A DNA stretch of 64,000 nucleotides from Medicago truncatula. Lineage: Eukaryota > Streptophyta > Magnoliopsida > Fabales > Fabaceae. The notes below the pieces were generated by a model. It made no database searches. It was not told the origin of the DNA and saw only the letters and a list, made by a program, of their open reading frames with translations. The translations under genes were made by a program, and so were the position numbers. Positions 34,108 through 49,740 of the stretch are shown here, in pieces; position 1 is the first letter of the stretch, and each line of letters starts with the position of its first letter. The DNA is taken from assembly GCF_003473485.1 (NCBI RefSeq), contig NC_053048.1, positions 26,343,255-26,407,254 of the forward strand. Direction: 5' to 3'.

Positions 34108-35982
34108 CCTATGAAGCCTCGATACCTGACACGATACCGATACCGCAATACGGGAAAATTTTCAAAACTCCCGATACGATACGGACTCGATACGTTTTTA
34201 AAAAATTAAATTTAAAATTAATAGTATAAGTGTACAATGTATAAACATAACTAAAAATGATGATAAACAAACATTCACATTAATGAAATGATCAAAACAA
34301 GTGACAATTACATATTTTTTCCGCACAAATTAGATAGAATATAGCTAAACATCATTAGTATCATCCAAAGAGAACATCATAAGTACTATAAAAAAAGAAC
34401 ATCTTTATCTAATGTTGACTACTTAACAGTTATCACTAATTTATATCGAAAACAAACAGCAGAAGAAACATAACATTAGAGAGAAGAGAAACAGAGTAGA
34501 ATTCAATCAGTGGTAATGGTTAGAAGAGAGAATAGCTATTGCTATGTGGTGACGAGAAACCATATTTTTTTAGGTTAGAAGAGACTATGATTTTGATAGC
34601 GCTGCCAGACTTGATAAGTGTCAAGGTATAAGTAAGCTGTGTCGGAGTACAAGTTAGTCGTATTCAACACGTATCGGTCATTTTTTTTCCTTCAAAAATA
34701 AATATTAACTGTCTGATACTTCTCCGATACGCGTATCGGGACGTATCCGACACGTATCGGTCATTGTTTTTCAAAAAAATAAATATTAATTGCCCGATAC
34801 CCGTATCGGGATGTATCGGAGCGTATCGGTATCGGATACGTGTCGGATACGATACTTCACCATTTTTGGAGTATCGGGGCTTTAGAGGTTCACGCTGCTG
34901 TACAACGTGGAATCGAGGACCTCAATCTTGAAATGCCTGGCAGGGTAACATTACCTCGTAGCATTTTCAGTTGTAGGACCCTTGTTTCTCTTCATTTGAA
35001 AGGGCTTAAAGTGAATGACATTTCTCACGGGGTTGTAGATTTCCCTCTGCTCAAAACTCTCCATTTGTCTAGTGTACTTTTCGAACGTTTTGAATATTTA
35101 GTAGAGATTCTATCAGGTTGTCCCATTCTCGAGGAATTGCAAGCAGAAGATTTAAGTGTAGACAATGTGGAGTGGGTTTTTATACAGGAAAATTCTGTTA
35201 TAGTGAAAAAGTTTATAAGCTTACTACCAAATTTGATCAGAGTTAGCATTACAAAATCACCTTCTTATTTGATGAATCTGGTCACTCTCCTTTGCACAGA
35301 GGCTCAGATTCTGCGTGCAGAACTTGTAAGAATAATATTATGGTTATGAATTTTAATTAACTAACTTTATTTACTGTTGTGATTTGGAGATTTTTTTTCT
35401 TCCTCTATGAGTTTTCACTCTAGGTTTATAGGGTTTGACTAACTTTTCTAAATTGCAACAGGATAGGATTATCGGAAATAATAATCAGTTTCACAATCTA
35501 ACCAACATAGAGCTTATCATTAAGCATAATCATCGTGATAAGTAGAAGTGGTTGATAGGAATGCTGAAACACTGTCCCAAACTTCAACATTTTACCATTC
35601 ATGAGGTTCGGTTCGGTTCGGTTTGTGTCTTGGATTTTGTTTTATTTTACCTCACCACTTTTTGACCTATTTTTATAAAAAAAAAAATGTGAATTGTTGA
35701 TAGGATGTTGAGAATGAAGAGGAAGTTGTGGATAATTGGGTGGATCCAACGACTATTCCAAAATGCCTTTCAACACAACTCAAGACATGCTTGCTTAAAG
35801 GTTATAAATACACAGATTGTGAGCTTCAATTTGCAAAATATATTATGCAGAATTCAAAAGTATTGAAGACCATGTCAATCAAGAGTACCTCTTCCGTAGA
35901 TACAAATGCCAAGCACCAAATTTTGAAGAAACTAGCTTCGTGCACAAGGGCCTCATCAACATGTAAACTCTTATTTGATTGA

Positions 35983-36757
35983 TGAAAGTTATGTCATAGT
36001 TTACAATAGTTCTTATGTCTACTTTTTAAATTAGATTCTTCGTATGCAATGGTAAGATCTGATGCTTTCAAAGGCATGACCTCTGTTTCATTTTGACCTC
36101 TATAACATTTAAATTTTCAAATATGTATTGACTTTCACGTAATTAATTGATACTAGATCCTCTCAACTTTTTCATTTATTTTCTTATTGATGGTTCTTTT
36201 TTACTTGGGTTATATCGATGTCTGTCATTTTTTGGTAGTCTTGTTGTGGACTTGTGGGAAAGAGTAATGGATATCAAAATTTGCAACTGCATTGACTAGT
36301 GTTGTAGAACGACAACCTGCTTTTATTTGAAAACAGAGTGTGATATTAGTTTGTGCTCCACTCGTAAGTGTGATAAACAAGTATAATATCATTCTCATCT
36401 TGGTAGCCAGTTTCTAAATTATGACATCCACTTGCTTGACTAAATGGTACAACAATTCTGATTGGTTTCTTTTCCATTAATTTGAATATCAGGTAACAAT
36501 ATAACCATTTAGGTTGCTAAGCTCTTTTATTAACACTATTCAAGAAAAGCAAATTGAGATGAAGAGACATGAACTAATCTTTGCTAAGATATTTTACTCT
36601 TATGATATATAACCTTCATTTATTGAGTTTTTGTTTGATTAATTCTAGGTGTAATTCAACTTAGTAATTGAATGCTGGTTTGGTATTTTTTCTGCGTTTA
36701 TTATTTACTAAATTATGGCATTCTGTTTTGTACTAGTTTGCACTTTGCTATTGTCTA
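35983..36757. other. 3' region of F-box A, no feature recognised
   Basis: AT-rich sequence partly similar to the 3' region of F-box B (compare 35983-36300 with 42259-42600), showing that the old A/B duplication extended past the stop codon. Nothing else recognised. Confidence 0.5.
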
Positions 36758-37232
36758 TTGCTAGTATTTATAGCTTGTGTGACTAATAATAGTGCTTATA
36801 GTAGCCAGAGAAGACATATTCATATAAGACATTGTTACTTAACTGAAATTGGTATTATCTGGCTTGAGTATGTGAAAAATGAGAGAAATCATACAGATCC
36901 TTTAACAAAAGGATTGTCCTTGAGACGTCGAGGTCCGTGAATGGAGGAAAGTATGGTGGAGACATTATTAGTGGTCAAACAAAGCCCTGAGTACTTGTAT
37001 GCACTTCATTTTTCATCTCTATGAAGTGTGGTAGTGCTTAATGTGAGGATTAGTTATTAGCTCTTAATAGGTACATAGTACTATAGAATTGAACATTTAG
37101 AATTAAAGGAGTTATTAAGCTATTTCATTGCAACACAAATGATCATGTAACTGACATCATAACAAAGCCTTTAAAGTTCACCTTTGAGCAAGTTCAAAGT
37201 AGAGTGAAAGTATGTAAAACAAAAGATTAAAC
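36758..37232 (+). mobile_element. Ty1/copia remnants (RNase H ends)
   Basis: Near 36795-36925 a frame reads HIRHCYLTEIGIIWLEYVKN then HTDPLTKGLSLR, the C-terminal end of copia pol. Near 37138-37230 a second frame reads HVTDIITKPLKF..EQVQSRVKV, another version of the same region from a different element. Both are fragments without LTRs. Confidence 0.65.
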
Positions 37233-37942
37233 TGATTGCAAAATTCAAATTCAGTTAAGGGATGATTTCCTTTTCTAAGTCTTAGTTGGGCCTCCCCTTG
37301 TGTCAATAGGCATGGCCTTAGTTTTGGAGACTAGTTTTGTTCTATGATACACAATTACTCCTAGGAGTAGGCTTGTCCTGGTTTCGGATACGTATCTGAC
37401 ATTGACACGATATCGACACATATAATTACATTGAATTATGTCATTTTATCAAATTATTGAGTATTGGTGTCGACGTGTCCATGTCGTGTCCGGTGTCCGT
37501 GTTTGAGCATGTGCTTCATAGGTTGTGTCTGGTGTGCTTTTGTGATCATTAGTTTGCTTTGTGATGGATGTTCTGCTTTTACCATTTTTCAGGAAATGCG
37601 GGTTGGTTTTTGTTCTCTAAATACAATATTGGCCTTGGTCGTTTTTAAGGATCTTGCAATCTTGTGGGCATAGCTTATGCAGTTATGCTTATTTATTTTG
37701 TTTGAATATATCATTTTGCTATTTGCCAAAAATAAAATTGAAGTACAATTTTCTATTTTCCATTAGTATCACATAGGTGTGTATGTGTGAATCTACAAAA
37801 AAAAAAAATGCAATAAAAGATAGGTGTCCACGTGTCCGTGTCATGTCCGGTATCTGTATGTTTTGTTTGTGACTTTGTTTGGAAATTAGTTGGTTGTGTC
37901 ATGTGTGTATAGTTGCATAAAGTGAATCAATAGAATCCAGTT

Positions 37943-38545
37943 GGGGCTTTGTATGAATTCTGCTCTTTATCTAAATGGTTTTGCTCGTTCTCAAAGTAAA
38001 TGACTAAAATACACATACGCATATTAACTCACGCTAATGCAATTGTCAACGTAAGTTAACACACGCTGCGTGAGTTAACTCACACTGAAAAACACACACT
38101 GAACTCGAGCGTAAGTTAACTCACGCTAGTTTTCTTACTTTTATTTAGCTTCCTTCAAAGCTTTATTATGAGTGTCGGCAATATTCTTTCTCTTACACTT
38201 TGGTTGCACATTTTTTAATATATTTTGAAGCAATCCTATCATAATAAAATAACTCTAGCCATAATAAAATACCTCTAGCCATATATTATGAAGCTAAATA
38301 GAGCAAATACCAATAAAGAAATGTCACTTCATTTGAAAGTAAGCATCACATTATAAATGACAACACTAGTGAAGAAGCTAAATAAAAATAAGAAAACCAA
38401 CGTGAGTTAACTCACGTTATGTGAGTTAAGTCATGCAAATTTAACACTAGCGTGACTTAACTCACGCATAAGCAATATAAACATTTATTTTGGGAACAAG
38501 CAAAACAGTTTTGGTAAAGAGCAGAAATCCTTTGTACAGCTTTCC
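37943..38545. mobile_element. Fold-back element with repeated GTGAGTTAACTCAC palindromes
   Basis: Long inverted arms (left TTCTGCTCTTTATCTAAATG..GTTTTGCTCG, right complement near 38500-38530) enclose about 600 bp. Inner arms of CTCACGCTAGTTTTCTTACT and its complement follow. The interior holds at least five full or near copies of CGTGAGTTAACTCACG, a perfect 16-nt palindrome at 38401-38416, with variants near 38070, 38110, 38420 and 38450. No transposase. Confidence 0.65.
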
Positions 38546-39435
38546 CTAAGGCTAAAGTGGTGTGTTTTTGTGATCATTAAGTTAGTTTGCTTTGCGATAT
38601 CCAATTTTCAGGAAATTTGATCTTTACCAGCTTTGAGGGATTAGCATCCGCATCTGTGCATGGAGGATAGCTGATTTATGCGAAAAAAAGATTTAATTTT
38701 CATAAATAATGCTTTATACAAGTATTATTTGCTTGATTTGTAAAAATAAAAAAGTTATTATATAGGTAGTTTGTCAACAAAAAGAAAAAAAAAATCTTTG
38801 CTTGAGAAAATACCTTCTAACTCTTGAGGTAGCTAATATATTGATGTATTTAGCAGAAAATTCAATTTATTTTGACTAGTTCTATAGACACTACAATTTT
38901 AAAAGAGATGATGTGGTTTTTTAGTTAGTATATATTTTTTGAAATTTACCTTGTATAGGACGATCCTCTGTGAGTGTAACAAGGTCATTTGCAAAGGGCC
39001 TCAAAATTAGAGGGAATTCAATTATTATTTTTTTAAAAAGTTTAGAGAAAAACAATTTTACCATCAATTATGCACTGTGCATTTGTAAATGTAACATGTA
39101 AATAAATCATATTTATACTCCTACTCATATATTTTACCACAACATAATTGTCTGTCATTATATGTGTTGGATTTTAATTTTTATTCTTCAATTCTTTACA
39201 AATGAAAATAGTATAGTAGTAAATTCTAAAATAATATAAGCTCTAAATAAATATAAATTCAAAAAACGCAAAACTAATATAAATTCTACAATTTTTTATT
39301 GTTTTTTTTTACAAATTCTGAATATTTTGATAAGCTCAACATATTAAGCAAACGTTCAACTACTATCGAATATGTTTATAATGCTTGTCACATGTAAAAA
39401 GATACTAGAGGGAACAAGACAACGTTTATAAGTTA
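38546..39435. other. AT-rich spacer
   Basis: Begins with a diverged repeat of 37527-37610 (GTGATCATTA, GTTTGCTTTG, TTTTCAGGAAAT), indicating an old local duplication. No gene recognised. Confidence 0.45.
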
Positions 39436-39756
39436 CTCTCTCCGTCCTAATTTATAAGCAAAAAACACTAATTCACACTTATTAAGAAAACTAACACTTA
39501 GTGATTTGAGGTATGATTTTTTGTGTTCTCCTTGGAATAAGTTTCATGGAAAGATGTAAAAATAATTTTCATTGGTTAAAAATTATGGAGAAAATAAAAA
39601 GGAGAACAAATTAAATGCAACTTGCATTTAATTTTACATTGGAAAAGATGATTTGTTTGAAAAAACATAAAAATAGCATAAAAGTTTATCTTTTTTGCTT
39701 ATATTTTGAGATAAAGAAAATGAAATTTTTTTGCTTATATTTTAGAACGGAGGGAG
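39436..39756. mobile_element. Stowaway-type MITE
   Basis: CTCTCTCCGTCCTAATTTAT faces ATTTTAGAACGGAGGGAG with TA on both sides (39434-39435, 39757-39758). It is related to 19207-19515. Confidence 0.85.
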
Positions 39757-40791
39757 TACTAAGTGATGATTTAAGCTTTTTTAAAAAATAAAAAACAAAA
39801 TTACATTAAAACCCTTTTTTAAAGGTTGTTTTAAAAAGAGATGGTGTGGTTTTTTAGTTAATATATATTTTTCTTTTTTGAAATTTACCTTTGTATACGT
39901 GGATCCTATGCAAATGTATCAATGTTCTTTGGAGAAGATCTGAAACTTAAAGTTAATGGTGTGTTTGGTTTAAAAGAGAAGTTCTAAAGAGAGAAATACG
40001 TGAAAGAGAAGTTAGTAAAAGAGTAAAAAATAAGAAATAGAATAAATTTGATGTATAATTTAGTATAAGAGAAAGAGAGAAGAAATAGAGAAAAGAGAAT
40101 TGTTTATTATTTTTAAAAGTACTAAAATACCTCTGATTTTTTAAATCACAAATAATACAAGAAATTCATCAATACACTATTTCATCAATAAGTGCTATGT
40201 ATCAGAGAAAAGGAAATAGATCCATTTCCTTACCGATGAAAACGTTAGTAAATTCTAAATTCTAAAATTATATAAATCCAAAAAAAAATTATAATTTCAA
40301 AAATTGTAAAAATAATATAAATTCTCTAAGAGAAATGATATTTATACATTTTTGTATAACTTTTATACAATCTTCTCTCTCATACTCACATTATATTCTT
40401 ATTTTCTTTTTTCATTTTTCTTTCTTTTTTGACCAACAAAAAGAGAGCACAACAAGATTGTTCTAAAAGTTGGTTCTTCAATTATATGTTTTCTTTACAA
40501 ATTCCGAATATTTTTGTGAGCTCAACATCCCACACACCACCGACAGTATGTCCCATCCATCTTCTTTTTAAAGTCTCAAAAACACCAACAACACCATGAA
40601 ACCCTCATATTCATATTCATTCTCAACTCTCATCTTGAATGATCTACAAAATGATTCAGCTCATCCATTTCATTTCTTCTAACCCTTTGCTCAATCGCTT
40701 TCTGGGTCCCTCCAAAAAGTGAGTCATGTTTCTCAATTTCTAAACACAGATCGGTTTTCTTTAGAACTCTGCTTTTGGATTAGGATTAGGG

Positions 40792-40800
40792 TTAGGGTTT
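40792..40800. promoter_or_regulatory. Telo-box (TTAGGGTTT) in the F-box B leader
   Basis: The complement AAACCCTAA is the telo-box found in plant 5' regions, here 11 bp before the ATG within GGATTAGGGTTAGGGTTT. Function here is inferred only from the motif. Confidence 0.3.
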
Positions 40801-40811
40801 TGAGTTTTGAA

Positions 40812-42258
40812 ATGTCACGATCAATTTCAACTGAAGATAGGATTAGTGCTCTACCAGATCCAATTATATGGCACATCCTATCTTTTGTTCCAACCAAAAC
40901 TGCTGCAATCACAAGCATTCTATCAAAGAGATGGAACCCATTATGGCTATCAGTTCTTATTCTTCACTTCGAAGACGAAACCTTTCAAAACATGGAATCC
41001 TTTAGCCATTTTATGTCCTCTGTTTTTCTCTTACGAGATATTACTTTACCCATTAGATCGTTCCACCTCAACCGTTCAAAACGTTATGGCATTGAGACAC
41101 AGAATATCAATCGATTTGTTCACGCTATTGCACAACGTGGAATCGAGAACCTCAATCTTGAACTGTCCGGCAGTATAACATTACCTCGTAGCGTTTTCAG
41201 CTGTAGGACCCTCGTTGTTCTTCATTTGCAATGGATTACAGTGAAAGACCTTTCTCAACTGGTTGTGGATTTTCCTCTCCTAAAAACTTCACTTGTTTGG
41301 TGTACTTTTGGAACGTGCTGAATATATCATCCAGCTTCTATCTGGATGTCCCATTCTAGAGGAATTGCATGCTGAAAGTTTAATTGTCAGAAACAAGGAA
41401 TGGCTTGTTTCACTGAATTTTGTACGACAAAAGTTTCCAAGCTTACCGAAGTTAATCACAGCAAACATTACTAAATCGTCCCATTCTTTGGCGCTTTTTC
41501 TCGCATTACTTTGCAGGGCAAAGTCTCAACTTCTGCGTGCAGAATTGGTAAGAATATTATGGTTAATTTTTTTTTTAATAAACTTTGTTAATTATAGTTT
41601 TGCCCTTCGATTATGATCTGTGTTACGAATTTGAGTTATGATATTGCACCTTAACCCTTTCTGATCCTAGGTAGGATCTAGTGTTTGAGTGATTAAAAGA
41701 AATAGGATTTGATTTCTAACTTTTGTAAATCGCCAGGACACAAGTCACCTCATACATCTTAAGTTTCGCAATCTAACTAACATGGAGCTTATCCTTAAGC
41801 ATAATCATTGTGAGAAGTGGAACTGGTGGTTGCTAAAAGCGCTGAAACATTGTCCCAAACTTCAAAATCTTACCATTCATCAGGTTTTGTTGATGCCTAG
41901 CTTTTTCTTTTCTTTTTACCTCAGCACCTTTTCTCCAATTTTATATATAAAAAAATTGAATTGTTGACAGGATTTTGAGAATGAAGAGGAATTTGAGGAA
42001 GTTGTGGATAATTGGGTGTATCCAACAATTATTCCAGATTGCCTTTCAACACAACTCAAAACATGCTTGCTTAAAGGCTATGAATGCACAGATCGTGAGC
42101 TTCAATTTGCAAAATATATTATGCAGAATTCAGAAGTATTGAAGACCATGTCAATCAAGAGCGCCTCTTCCATAGATACAAATACCAAGCACCAAATTTG
42201 GATGAAACTTGCTTCGTGTACAAGGGCCTCATCAACATGTAAACTCTTGTTTGATTGA
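40812..42258 (+). pseudogene. F-box/LRR/FBD gene B with a 2-nt frameshift (unit 1)
   Basis: Exons 40812-41547, 41737-41883 and 41971-42258 mirror gene A. The F-box (DRISALPDPIIWHILSFVPT, LSKRWNPLW), LRR-like region and C-terminal FBD (WVYPTIIPDCLSTQLKTCLL) are all present. Exon 1 is 736 nt, two short of a codon multiple. Compared with gene A, two bases are missing near 41291-41300, so reading ends at a stop at 41321 while the second half continues in another frame (LLERAEYIIQLLSGCPILEEL). An N-terminal product of about 170 residues with the F-box could still be made. The start at 40812 was chosen because it aligns with gene A; an upstream in-frame ATG at 40719 would add 31 unconserved residues. 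Splice sites are intact, so the break may be recent or an error. Confidence 0.8.
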
Positions 42259-43025
42259 TGAAAGTTAGGTCATAGTTGCTATAGTTCTTATATGTCTACT
42301 TTTTATATTAGAATCTTTGTATTCAATGGTAACATCTGATGGTTTCAAAGGCATGGCCTCTGTTTCAATTTGACCTCTTATGTCATTTCAATTTTCAAAT
42401 ATGTATTGACTTTCACGTAACTAATTGATGCTAGATCCTCTCAACTTTTTCTTTTCTTACTGATGATTGTTTTTTTACTTGGGTTATATCAATGTCTGTA
42501 ATTATTTGGTAGTCTTGTTGTGGACTTGTGGGAAGAAGTAATGGATGTCAAATTTTCCAACTACATAGACTGGTGTAGTAGAATGCCAACGTGCTTTTAA
42601 TTGAAAACAGATATGTGTGCAAATTTTTTTTTTTTGAGGGAAATTCTTTCCTATTTTTCATTTTAAATAAATAAATAAATTATTTCTTTACCAATATACC
42701 TTTGATTATATTACATTTTTTTCTTCAAGCTATAATAAATACAGTTATATGTTAGAAACATAAGTCAATTTTCTATCATGAGTATAGCAATGAAAGTCAA
42801 CTCGAAAGAACATAAATTCATGCAAAATATAAAGAAATACAACATTGAATAAGTGGTCCATCTCCATGATAATGTGAACCATACATTACATAGCATGAAA
42901 ATTTCAATACGCAGCTGCAAAGTCACATCAAAACGTGTTGTTGACTATTAGCATGCCAGGAAAATTAGTCACTTATGAAAAATAAAATTCATAATTTATC
43001 ATAACTAGAAGCAATCATCTCAGTA
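42259..43025. other. Spacer between F-box B and the kinase gene
   Basis: The first 340 bp resemble the 3' region of F-box A. A T12 run sits near 42624. The remainder, up to the ATG at 43026, is the likely kinase promoter; no specific motif is claimed. Confidence 0.5.
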
Positions 43026-46272
<3,247 letters not shown>

Positions 46273-46337
46273 TAATTACCATTAAATTAAATGCTTGAAT
46301 TTTGATTAAGCAACTTTCTTTTCTTGAACTTATGCAG

Positions 46338-47236
46338 GTTGCTATAATGAGACTCAAGGTTGACCTTCAATGTAGAAAATGCTGTAAGAAAGTCAAGAAG
46401 ATCCTTTGCAAATACCCTCGTGAGTCTTTCAATAATAATTCTTTTACTCTCATATTTTATTATTTTTCCTTATACATATTTTTGTATGGTGGTGTTAATA
46501 TATTATTAGGCTATAGTTCCCATTAAATATAGACTTTGTATTGAAAATTGACAAAATTATATCAACAAGTATTTTTTTTCCTATTCAATTTCACCTAATT
46601 TTAGTTTCTTGATTTTTTTTTTAAACCTTCTTAATTTGTTTATTTTTACAATACCTTCTTAATTTTTTAGTATTTGCGTTGTTTATGTTGTTGCAATTTT
46701 CATGAATGAAAGAAATTCGAGATCAAATATATGATGAGAAGAATGGTATAGTGACCATAAGAGTGGTGTGCTGCAGCCCAGAGAAGGTAAGAGACAATAT
46801 TTGTTGTCAAGGGGGTGGTACCATCAAAAGCATAGAAATAGTTGAACCACCAAAACCCAAGCCAGCACCTGAGAAGCCCAAAGAGCCAGAAAAAAAGCCC
46901 GTGCCCGAGGCAAAGCCGATTGCACAACCTGGCCCGCCTAAACAAAATCCAAGTCCAGCTCCAGCTCCGGCACCAGCTCCGGCTCAGGCACCGGCTCCAC
47001 TTCCTTCCGCGGCTGCACCAGCTGTAATGTTTCCTCAGACAGCGCCAATGTCCATTCTTGCATATCCTTCGCCAGTTGTTCCTTACGGGCATGTTTATGG
47101 TCCTGGACAAGGTGGCCCCCCACAGTTTTATGGGAGGCCCGTGTATGATAGTTATGGATGGAGTGGGCCTTGCTATGTAGGTCATCACCACGATTGCTTG
47201 CGCGAAGAAGAGGCGTCGACATGTACAATAAGTTGA
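46338..47236 (+). pseudogene. HIPP copy lacking exon 1 (unit 2)
   Basis: Exons 2 (46338-46419) and 3 (46713-47236) are identical to the intact HIPP gene, including the HMA CRKC motif and the CTIS end. Exon 1 with the ATG is outside the duplicated segment. In its place, 65 bp upstream, stands the stop codon of the kinase. An in-frame ATG in exon 2 (the M of VAIMRLKV, 46347) could restart translation and keep the C-x2-C motif, so a shorter HIPP is possible if the exons are transcribed. A kinase transcript that passes its stop would use these exons as 3' UTR. Confidence 0.85.
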
Positions 47237-47759
47237 AGGGTACTCGTGGAGGAGAATGGTTATGTAGGTGAAGAGATTTTATATAATAATAACTTTCTTT
47301 GATAAATAAAAAGTGTAATATATGAGGTGCGTTTCAAAATTCACCAAAACTAAGGAAGCATCAAAGTTTAGAGAGCGTTTATCGATTATTTGTCAACATG
47401 GTCTTGTCAAAATTCACCATATCCCATGTTTATAGTACAATTTTATATCTTGAACTAAATGTTGTGTAAATGAGATCAATATCTTGAACTAAATGTTGTG
47501 TAAATGAGATAAATAAAGTTTCTTCTCTAAGTTTTATTTTTTGCTTTACAAGTCTTTTAAGCATTTCCATACACACAAAAAAAAGGTCTTTTCAGCATTG
47601 TTTGGTTCAGTGCTAAAGGGAAGGAAAAAAAAAAGGTATGGAAATTGGAAGGAAAATAAAGATATTTTATTATTTGGCAACGAGGAGATTGGTTGAAGAT
47701 ATATAATAAAAGAAGAATAACGAGTACCTCAATGTGGAGCAATTAAATATATTACATTT

Positions 47760-47872
47760 CGTTCCAAATAGCTCAGTTGGCAGGGACATGCATTATTATA
47801 TGCAGAAGTGAGAGTTCGAATCCCATATACCCCACTTATTCACCTTAAAAAAAGTGAATTCTAGCCACTGCC

Positions 47873-47876
<4 letters not shown>
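47760..47876 (+). mobile_element. tRNA-derived SINE (unit 2 copy)
   Basis: Same A-box/B-box sequence as at 31244-31360, duplicated with the unit. Confidence 0.65.

Positions 47877-47948
<72 letters not shown>
47877..47948. repeat. (AT)36 microsatellite (unit 2)
   Basis: 72 nt of AT repeat, five repeats longer than the unit 1 counterpart. Confidence 0.95.
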
Positions 47949-47953
<5 letters not shown>

Positions 47954-48085
47954 AAGGTTTTATATGTCATGTGTCACTTCCACGTTTATTCTCAATATTT
48001 TTATTATTTTTCTATTTTTTAAAACTAATATTTAATTTGGCATAATATCTCAACAAATTTTTGATCTTATCTATTATATATTTTA

Positions 48086-48476
48086 GGCCAAATACTATTT
48101 TTGGTCTTTTTAGTTTGACAGAATTTCCAAGTTACTCCTTCAAGTTTCGAAAGTTTCAATTAGATCCTTTTAGTTTGACACAATTTCCAATTAGTCCTTT
48201 AAGTTTCAAAAATATCAAATAGGACCTTTTAGTTTAACAGAATTTCCAAGTTAGTCCTTTAAGTTTAAACTAAAAAGACCTATTTGAAACTTTTGAAACA
48301 GTGATGGTGAAATAGTTTATCAACTGAAAGGACCTATTTGAAACTTTTGAAACTTAAAGGACTAACTTGGGAATTCTGTCAAACTAAAAGGATCTAATTA
48401 AAACTTTCGCAACTTAAAGGACTAAGTTGGGAATTTTGTCAAACTAAAAGAACCAAAAGTGGTATTTAACATATAA
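48086..48476. mobile_element. Inverted-repeat MITE (unit 2 copy)
   Basis: Same TTTTAGTTTGACA/TGTCAAACTAAAA arms as 31560-31950; the possible Helitron end also recurs, at 49017. Confidence 0.65.
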
Positions 48477-49740
48477 CTTTTTATTGAATTTCGAATATTT
48501 TATGTTTAATTTTTATTTTATTTTAGACTTTTAGGAAAAACGGGAGTAAAACACACCCAGTAATAATTCAAAACTAATAATTAACGTTGTTATTCATAAA
48601 GTTCAACAACTTCAAATCAGGTATTCACAAATTACTAATTAGACAAAAATTATTAATTAGAAAATTGAGTAACATTATGTTTCATGAAGAGAAGATAATT
48701 TTTCAAGTAACACAACAACAATTGTATAATTTTATTAATTTAATAACGGGTACGGATTTATGCGAGTCCTGAAAACTTAAAAAAAGATAATTTTATTCTG
48801 TGTTAATATTTTTAGTAAATTTAGTTAATTTTATTTGTCTGCGCATCTATAAATTTACGAGTATTTATAATATGGTATATTTTGTTCTATTCGCGTGTAC
48901 CTATTAAGATATTCGTCCCATAACGATCCTTTAAAATTTTTATTTGCGGATACTTTACATAATTCTTTTTTTTCTTCTTAAATATGTGTAACCCAAGCAA
49001 CGCCGGGTAAATACTAGTTTTATAAAAAAGAAAAAAATATCATTAATAATATGTTTAAAACAATTATAAACGGAAGACGTGCGCGGCTTTTCGCTAATAC
49101 TTTATAAAAATAAAAAACATATTTAAAACAATTGTAACTTGTAAGAAAAAAAAATAACAATATACTGAGTGAGAGTAAGTCGACTTAAACACCAACTCCT
49201 CACGTTATACGAAACCGTTTTCCCCCACTCCTATCTTCTTCTCAAACCATTCTCCACTCTCAGCACCAACAAAACCCTAAATTCATATTCCACTCTCAAC
49301 CCACTGCACCTACCATGATTTCAACCCATCCAGAGGGTTCTAAATAGCGAATCGTTCTTCTCAATTTCTAAACACAGTTCGATTTTGTTTAAAACTCTGC
49401 TTTTGGATTAGTGTTTTGAAATTGAAATGTCGCGCTCAAATCCAAAAGAAGATAGGATCAGTGCTCTACCAAATCCAATTATATGGCACATCCTTTCTTT
49501 TCTTCCAACCAAAACTGCTGCGATCACAAGCATTCTCTCAAAGAGATGGAACCCATTATGGCTATCAGTTCTTATTCTTCACTTCGAAGACGAAACCTTT
49601 CAAAACATGGAATCCTTTAGCCATTTTATGTCCTCTGTCTTTCTTTTACGAGACATTACTTTACCCCTCCGATCATTCCACCTCAAATGTTCAAAAGCCT
49701 CTGGCATCCAGCCACAAGATATCAATCGATTTGTTCACGC

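Larger units (their letters stand above)
33215..34887. mobile_element. TIR transposon inserted in F-box A exon 1 (host of a nested hAT)
   Basis: The 8-bp duplication GTTCACGC flanks it at 33207-33214 and 34888-34895. The ends, after removing the nested element, read CTATGAAGCCTCGATAC and the complement CTCTAAAGCCCCGATAC, with 14 of 17 bases matching. Subterminal regions are packed with CGATAC/GTATCG motifs. No transposase is present; an hAT-like superfamily is suggested by the 8-bp duplication. Confidence 0.78.
32901..35982 (+). pseudogene. F-box/LRR/FBD gene A, disrupted by nested transposons (unit 1)
   Basis: The start at 32901 opens an F-box (DRISALPNPIIWHILSFLPT...LSKRWNPLW). The first exon, 32901-33214 plus 34896-35325, is interrupted by 1.67 kb of transposon DNA. 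The two parts sum to 744 nt, a whole number of codons, and match paralogue B across the join. Exon 2 (35462-35605) carries an in-frame TAG at 35543 where paralogue B has TGG. Exon 3 (35704-35982) encodes an FBD domain (WVDPTTIPKCLSTQLKTCLL...). F-box/FBD proteins are substrate adaptors of SCF ubiquitin ligases; LRR-like strands (LPRSIFSCRTLVSLHLKGL) normally select the target. With an insertion and a nonsense codon this copy should give only a short F-box fragment. The insertion sits after residue about 105, so a truncated F-box protein could still be made. Confidence 0.85.

Noticed and set aside
38041-38470. CRISPR-like array of GTGAGTTAACTCAC repeats
   Set aside because: Plant nuclear context, irregular spacing and palindromic units inside a fold-back transposon.
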